Of a DNA stretch of 64,000 nt, positions 60,382 to 64,000 are shown piece after piece; the first letter of the stretch is position 1; every line of letters starts with the position of its first letter. A model generated the notes under the pieces. The model did no database searches and was not told the DNA's origin. It saw only the letters and a program-made list of their open reading frames with translations. A program made the position numbers and the translations under genes. The DNA comes from an uncultured Lachnospiraceae bacterium (GTDB lineage Bacteria; Bacillota; Clostridia; Lachnospirales; Lachnospiraceae): positions 54,787-118,786 of the forward strand of contig CACZBF010000009.1 in the NCBI GenBank assembly GCA_902779355.1, read 5' to 3'.

Positions 60382-62472
60382 TTATTCCTCGCCTTTATCG
60401 ATCTTCGACGCGCGTTCCTGGATCTGTTTCTCCTGGATCTCAGACGGTGCCTGCTCATAACGTGCAAACTCGTAAGAGAACGTACCGCCGCCACCGGTCA
60501 TGGACCGAAGCGTCGTCCCGTATCCGTATAGTTCCAGATATGGGATATCCGCAGTGATCTCGGTAATGCCGGCTTCGACCGGATTCATGCCTAGCACGCG
60601 CGCTCTTCTCTTGTTGAGATCTCCCATGACATCGCCGGTCTTGCTGTCTTCGACGACGACTTTAAGAGTTGCGATAGGCTCTAAGAGAACCGGATTTGCT
60701 TCCATGAACCCCTTTTTGAACGCCTGGGAAGCAGCTACTTTAAATGCCATTTCGGAGGAATCTACCGGGTGGAAGGAGCCATCATAAAGGACTGCTTTGA
60801 CGCCAACGACAGGATATGCTGCCAACGGGCCTTTTTGTACGGCTTCCTGAATACCCTTCTCTACAGCCGGGAAATAGTTCTTCGGCACAGCACCACCGAC
60901 AACTGTCTGTTCGAATGTATATGCCGTCTCAAGATCGCCGGACGGTTCGAACGTCATCTTGACGTGTCCGTACTGTCCATGTCCGCCGGACTGTTTCTTG
61001 TATTTGTATTCCACATCGGACTTCTTGCGCAGTGTCTCGCGGAATGCGGTCTTCGGCTCGGAAAGCTCGATCTCGACCTTGTAACGATTCTGCAGCTTGC
61101 TGCAGACAACTTCCAGATGCTGATCGCCGAGTCCGTAAAGAACTGTCTGTCCGTTTTCACTGTCGTTCACTGCCTTTAAGGTCAGATCCTCCTGCATCAT
61201 TTTCTGCAGAGATGTGGATACTTTGTCTTCTTCGCCCTTATTCTTGGTCTTATAACGCATGCAGGTATACGGAACCGGCATCTGCGCACGGATATAGGCG
61301 ATCGGATTTGCTTTTGTGGAAAGAGAATCTGTGGTCTCGGTCACAGCAAGCTTTGCAAGTGCGCCAATATCGCCGGCATGCAGCTCTTTCACTTCTTCTG
61401 CTTTCGCTGCATTCATGACATAAAGTTTCCCGACGCGTTCCTCAGCGTCCTTATGATAGTTGAACAGGACGTCGTCGGTCTTCAGAACGCCGGTATTAAC
61501 CTTGATCAGGGAATATTTTCCAATAAAAGGATCCACAATCGTCTTAAAGACATACGCGGACTTCGGTTTGGAGAAATCATAGTCCGCTTCGTAAACTTCA
61601 TTCGTCTTCGCATTGATACCGGCCAATTTCCGCTTGTCCGGCGACGGCAGGTATTTCACAATGTCCACAAGCAGAGTATACATGCCGCGTGCCAGTGTAT
61701 TTGATCCCATCAGAACAGGTACAATGCTGCAATCGGCAACATTGACACGCAGAGCTTGACGGATCTCGTCTTCGGAGAATTCTTCACCGCCAAAGTAGCG
61801 ATCCATAAACTCTTCACTTGTCTCTGCCACAGACTCCATAAGGACGTCGCGGCAAATGTTCAGGTTCTCTTTGGAATACTCAGGCATATCGATCTTCTCG
61901 ATCTTGCCCTGATCGGTCCACTTTTTCGCCTGCTGCTGGATGACATTGACGTAACCGATAAATTCGCCGTTCTCACGGATCGGAAGATGGAACGGTGCGA
62001 TCTTTTTGCCGTAGAGTCCCTGTAGGTCTTCCACGACCTGACGATAACTGGCTTCATCCACATCCATATCTGTTACAAAAACAATACGGGGAAGCTTATA
62101 TTTTTCGCACATCTCCCATGCTTTTTTGGTGCCGACTTCTATGCCGTTCTTGCCGGAAACCACGATGATCGCGGAATCCGCAACACTGGCTGCCTCTTCT
62201 GCCTCTCCGGCAAAGTCAAAATAGCCGGGTGCATCCAAAAAATTGATCTTAGTATCTTCCCAAACTACCGGAACAACCGTGGTATTAATGGAAAAATGCC
62301 GCTTCTGCTCTTCCTTGTCAAAATCACTGATCGTATTGCCATCCGTGATCTTCCCCATGCGGCTGGTCTGCCCCGAAAGAAAAGCCATTGCCTCCAGAAG
62401 ACTCGTCTTACCGGCGCCCCCGTGGCCTAACAATACGACGTTTCGGATCTTATCCGTAGTAAAAACATTCAT
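60382..62472 (-). CDS. Elongation factor G paralogue (EF-G2/FusA2-like)
   Basis: 696 residues with all EF-G domains. G1 is GHGGAGKTS (16-24). G3 is DAPGYFDF, with Tyr where canonical EF-G has the catalytic His. G4 is VTDMD instead of NKMD, which should affect guanine specificity. Domains II-V follow, including GGHGQYGHVKMTFEP (domain IV). This is the EF-G-like subfamily distinct from the main translocase; a housekeeping fusA must lie elsewhere. Possible roles are ribosome recycling or ribosome-bound stress function. It has its own promoter (62505-62533). Confidence 0.88.
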   Translation of the reverse strand: MNVFTTDKIRNVVLLGHGGAGKTSLLEAMAFLSGQTSRMGKITDGNTISDFDKEEQKRHFSINTTVVPVVWEDTKINFLDAPGYFDFAGEAEEAASVADSAIIVVSGKNGIEVGTKKAWEMCEKYKLPRIVFVTDMDVDEASYRQVVEDLQGLYGKKIAPFHLPIRENGEFIGYVNVIQQQAKKWTDQGKIEKIDMPEYSKENLNICRDVLMESVAETSEEFMDRYFGGEEFSEDEIRQALRVNVADCSIVPVLMGSNTLARGMYTLLVDIVKYLPSPDKRKLAGINAKTNEVYEADYDFSKPKSAYVFKTIVDPFIGKYSLIKVNTGVLKTDDVLFNYHKDAEERVGKLYVMNAAKAEEVKELHAGDIGALAKLAVTETTDSLSTKANPIAYIRAQMPVPYTCMRYKTKNKGEEDKVSTSLQKMMQEDLTLKAVNDSENGQTVLYGLGDQHLEVVCSKLQNRYKVEIELSEPKTAFRETLRKKSDVEYKYKKQSGGHGQYGHVKMTFEPSGDLETAYTFEQTVVGGAVPKNYFPAVEKGIQEAVQKGPLAAYPVVGVKAVLYDGSFHPVDSSEMAFKVAASQAFKKGFMEANPVLLEPIATLKVVVEDSKTGDVMGDLNKRRARVLGMNPVEAGITEITADIPYLELYGYGTTLRSMTGGGGTFSYEFARYEQAPSEIQEKQIQERASKIDKGEE

Positions 62473-62504
62473 GTGTAAAACCTCCCGCTCAAAAAGATAT
62501 CTCT

Positions 62505-62533
62505 ATTGTACAAAAGAACAACGGATTAGGCAA
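62505..62533 (-). promoter_or_regulatory. Promoter of the EF-G paralogue
   Basis: On the minus strand: -35 TTGCCT (62528-62533), a 17-bp spacer and -10 TACAAT (62505-62510). The leader is about 25 nt and contains a GGGAGG ribosome binding site. Confidence 0.6.
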
Positions 62534-62600
62534 TATCTACCAAAATCTTTTTTAAAAAAATGTGAATTGATGCAAATTGAACAAAAGATGTGACAGAAGA

Positions 62601-63878
62601 TCAGACCCCTGTCAGTTTTTGAAGGTCTTGATAGAAGGAAGGATAAGAAATATCCACGCAATCGGCATTATGGATTGTAACAGGATCTGACGCGACAAGG
62701 CCAGCGACTGCAAAGGCCATCGCAATCCGATGATCTAAAAAGGAGTCCACGGTGCCGCCGGAAAACTGCCCGCCGCAAATGACCATCCCGTCGGGCTGCG
62801 ATTCTGCTTTGATACCGAGGCGGCTTAAATTATCGGTAACGGTTGTGATCCGGTCCGTTTCTTTCACACGGAGCTCAGAGGCGTCACGGATCACGGTATC
62901 ACCGTCGGCACAGGCGGCCATGACAGCGATGACGGGAATTTCATCGATCAAAGTCGGGATGATGTCGCCGCCGATCTCGATCCCATGTAGAGGCGAACTT
63001 TTCACAAGGAGATCTGCAACAGGTTCTCCGGAAACATTGCGCTCAGAGACAAGCAAAACCTCTCCTCCCATCGCACGCGCCACCCTAAGGATGCCGTCTC
63101 TCGTCGGATTGATCCCGACATTTTTGATCAGAATCTCTGCATCGGGAACAAGGAGTCCGGCTGCGATAAAATAGGCTGCAGAACTGATATCCCCGGGCAC
63201 GAGAAGTTTCTGCCCGATAAGATGCGGTTCCGGCTGAACGGTCACTTCATTTCCGTTTACACGCACATCTCCACCGAATGCAGAAAGCATGCGCTCTGTA
63301 TGATCTCTGGAACGTGTAGGCTCCGTCACCGTCGTTTCCCCTTCCGCATAAAGCCCGGCCAGAAGGACGCAGGATTTTACCTGTGCGGAGGCAACCGGTG
63401 ACACATAAGAGATCCCATGCAGTTTCTGCCCGTTTATGGAGAGTGGCGCCGTCAGCCCTTCTCCTGCCCCGTTGATCTCTGCCCCCATCTCGCGTAGCGG
63501 CGTCATTACGCGTCCCATCGGGCGTTTTCTGATAGACGCATCCCCATCCAGCGTGCTCGCAAACGTCTGTCCGGCAAGGATCCCGGACATGAGACGCATC
63601 GTCGTCCCTGAGTTTCCGACATCCAGTGTCCCCGACGGTGCGTTGAGCCCATGCAGACCCTTCCCATGGATCATGACATGCGTATCTTCCTGCGCAATCT
63701 CAATCCCCAGTTTTCGGAAACATGCAATCGTAGACAGACAATCTGCCCCAGGCAAAAAACCGTCCGCTTCTGTGATGCCTTCCGAGATCGCCCCCAGCAT
63801 CACCGCGCGATGCGATATGGATTTGTCTCCTGGCACAGTCACCGTGCCGCGTAATCTGTTCACTGGATCTATCTTCAC
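62601..63878 (-). CDS. aroA: 3-phosphoshikimate 1-carboxyvinyltransferase (EPSP synthase)
   Basis: 425 residues from a GTG with AGGAG 10-12 nt upstream. Shikimate/PEP-binding residues lie in PGDKSISHRAVMLGA (about 17-31), the DVGNSGTTMRLMSGILAG loop, and RVKETDRI near residue 340. It makes EPSP in chorismate synthesis. Gly96-Ala-type positions (NSGTT here) place it with class II-like variants, but class cannot be fixed by eye. The 122 bp upstream to the window end hold no complete gene. Confidence 0.96.
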   Translation of the reverse strand: MKIDPVNRLRGTVTVPGDKSISHRAVMLGAISEGITEADGFLPGADCLSTIACFRKLGIEIAQEDTHVMIHGKGLHGLNAPSGTLDVGNSGTTMRLMSGILAGQTFASTLDGDASIRKRPMGRVMTPLREMGAEINGAGEGLTAPLSINGQKLHGISYVSPVASAQVKSCVLLAGLYAEGETTVTEPTRSRDHTERMLSAFGGDVRVNGNEVTVQPEPHLIGQKLLVPGDISSAAYFIAAGLLVPDAEILIKNVGINPTRDGILRVARAMGGEVLLVSERNVSGEPVADLLVKSSPLHGIEIGGDIIPTLIDEIPVIAVMAACADGDTVIRDASELRVKETDRITTVTDNLSRLGIKAESQPDGMVICGGQFSGGTVDSFLDHRIAMAFAVAGLVASDPVTIHNADCVDISYPSFYQDLQKLTGV

Positions 63879-64000
63879 TTTTTCCTGTCTCCTCTCTTAG
63901 TCGGCAGTTTACCTTCGTTCCTCCGCCATTGAAATCTGTGCCCCTCCGTCATGTCAGCTTACATGAAAATGACGCTCACATATTTCGGGACATGGCTTCT
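63879..64000. other. Upstream of aroA, edge of window
   Basis: 122 bp with the aroA ribosome binding site. On the minus strand all three frames entering from the window edge reach stops within about 50 nt, so an upstream gene may end here, but no protein family can be assigned. Confidence 0.5.

Noticed and set aside
62534..62600. A terminator after aroA, suggested by the run of A and T near 62550
   Set aside because: The TTTTTTTAAAAAAA stretch is self-complementary but has no G/C stem.

Overview
The window looks like a chromosomal segment of a Gram-positive Clostridia member, most likely Lachnospiraceae-like. This is an inference from gene content and gene order, not from any rRNA gene. The supporting features are Bacillus-type LexA boxes between lexA and a yneA-like gene, SepF, an L27 with a Prp-cleavable leader, a meso-diaminopimelate dehydrogenase, a eukaryotic-type NADP isocitrate dehydrogenase next to rex, and an mreBCD-mrdA-minC-rodA cluster. 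No prophage, CRISPR array, rRNA or tRNA gene was seen. Almost everything is core housekeeping.

Plus-strand arm (1-10885). A heterodimeric ABC exporter pair, the first gene cut by the window edge, is followed by a promoter and leader for rplU-prp-rpmA. An overlapping terminator/promoter then leads into obgE-yhbY-nadD-yqeK-rsfS. Next come ddh and a membrane HD-GYP protein, ending at a strong terminator. These genes cover ribosome assembly, NAD synthesis, nucleotide hydrolysis, peptidoglycan precursor supply and c-di-GMP turnover.

SOS region (10953-12115). lexA (minus) and a yneA-like division inhibitor (plus) diverge from a control region with four LexA-box-like palindromes that overlap both promoters.

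Minus-strand arm (12187-63878). Reading right to left in the direction of transcription, the order is: aroA; an EF-G paralogue; a secreted propeller protein; leuS; icd-rex; a coiled-coil protein; nnr-alr; yebC-glgA-uppP-ftsK-folD; a zinc-ribbon/TPR protein; phoH, a PgpH/YqfF-like protein and ybeY; a DUF3048 lipoprotein; a SpoVB/MurJ-like flippase; DUF308; two FAD oxidoreductases; mutS-mutL-miaA; a methionine gamma-lyase-like PLP enzyme; mreB-mreC-mreD-mrdA-minC-rodA-mgsA; a D,D-carboxypeptidase; a small P-loop protein; an HlyD-like protein; yggS-sepF; lspA-rluD; a cytidylate-kinase-like protein; and a tyrosine recombinase. Many genes overlap by 1-17 nt or are separated by fewer than 40 nt, so long cotranscripts are likely.

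The points most worth a second look are: a 133-bp, almost fully paired four-way-junction DNA/RNA element (17220-17352); a nested inverted repeat that folds as a three-way junction just upstream of the recombinase (13259-13340); a PgpH/YqfF homologue that has lost its HD metal ligands; a methylglyoxal synthase lacking the catalytic Asp; minC joined directly to rodA with no minD or minE; and an ECF-S-like/HD-GYP fusion.
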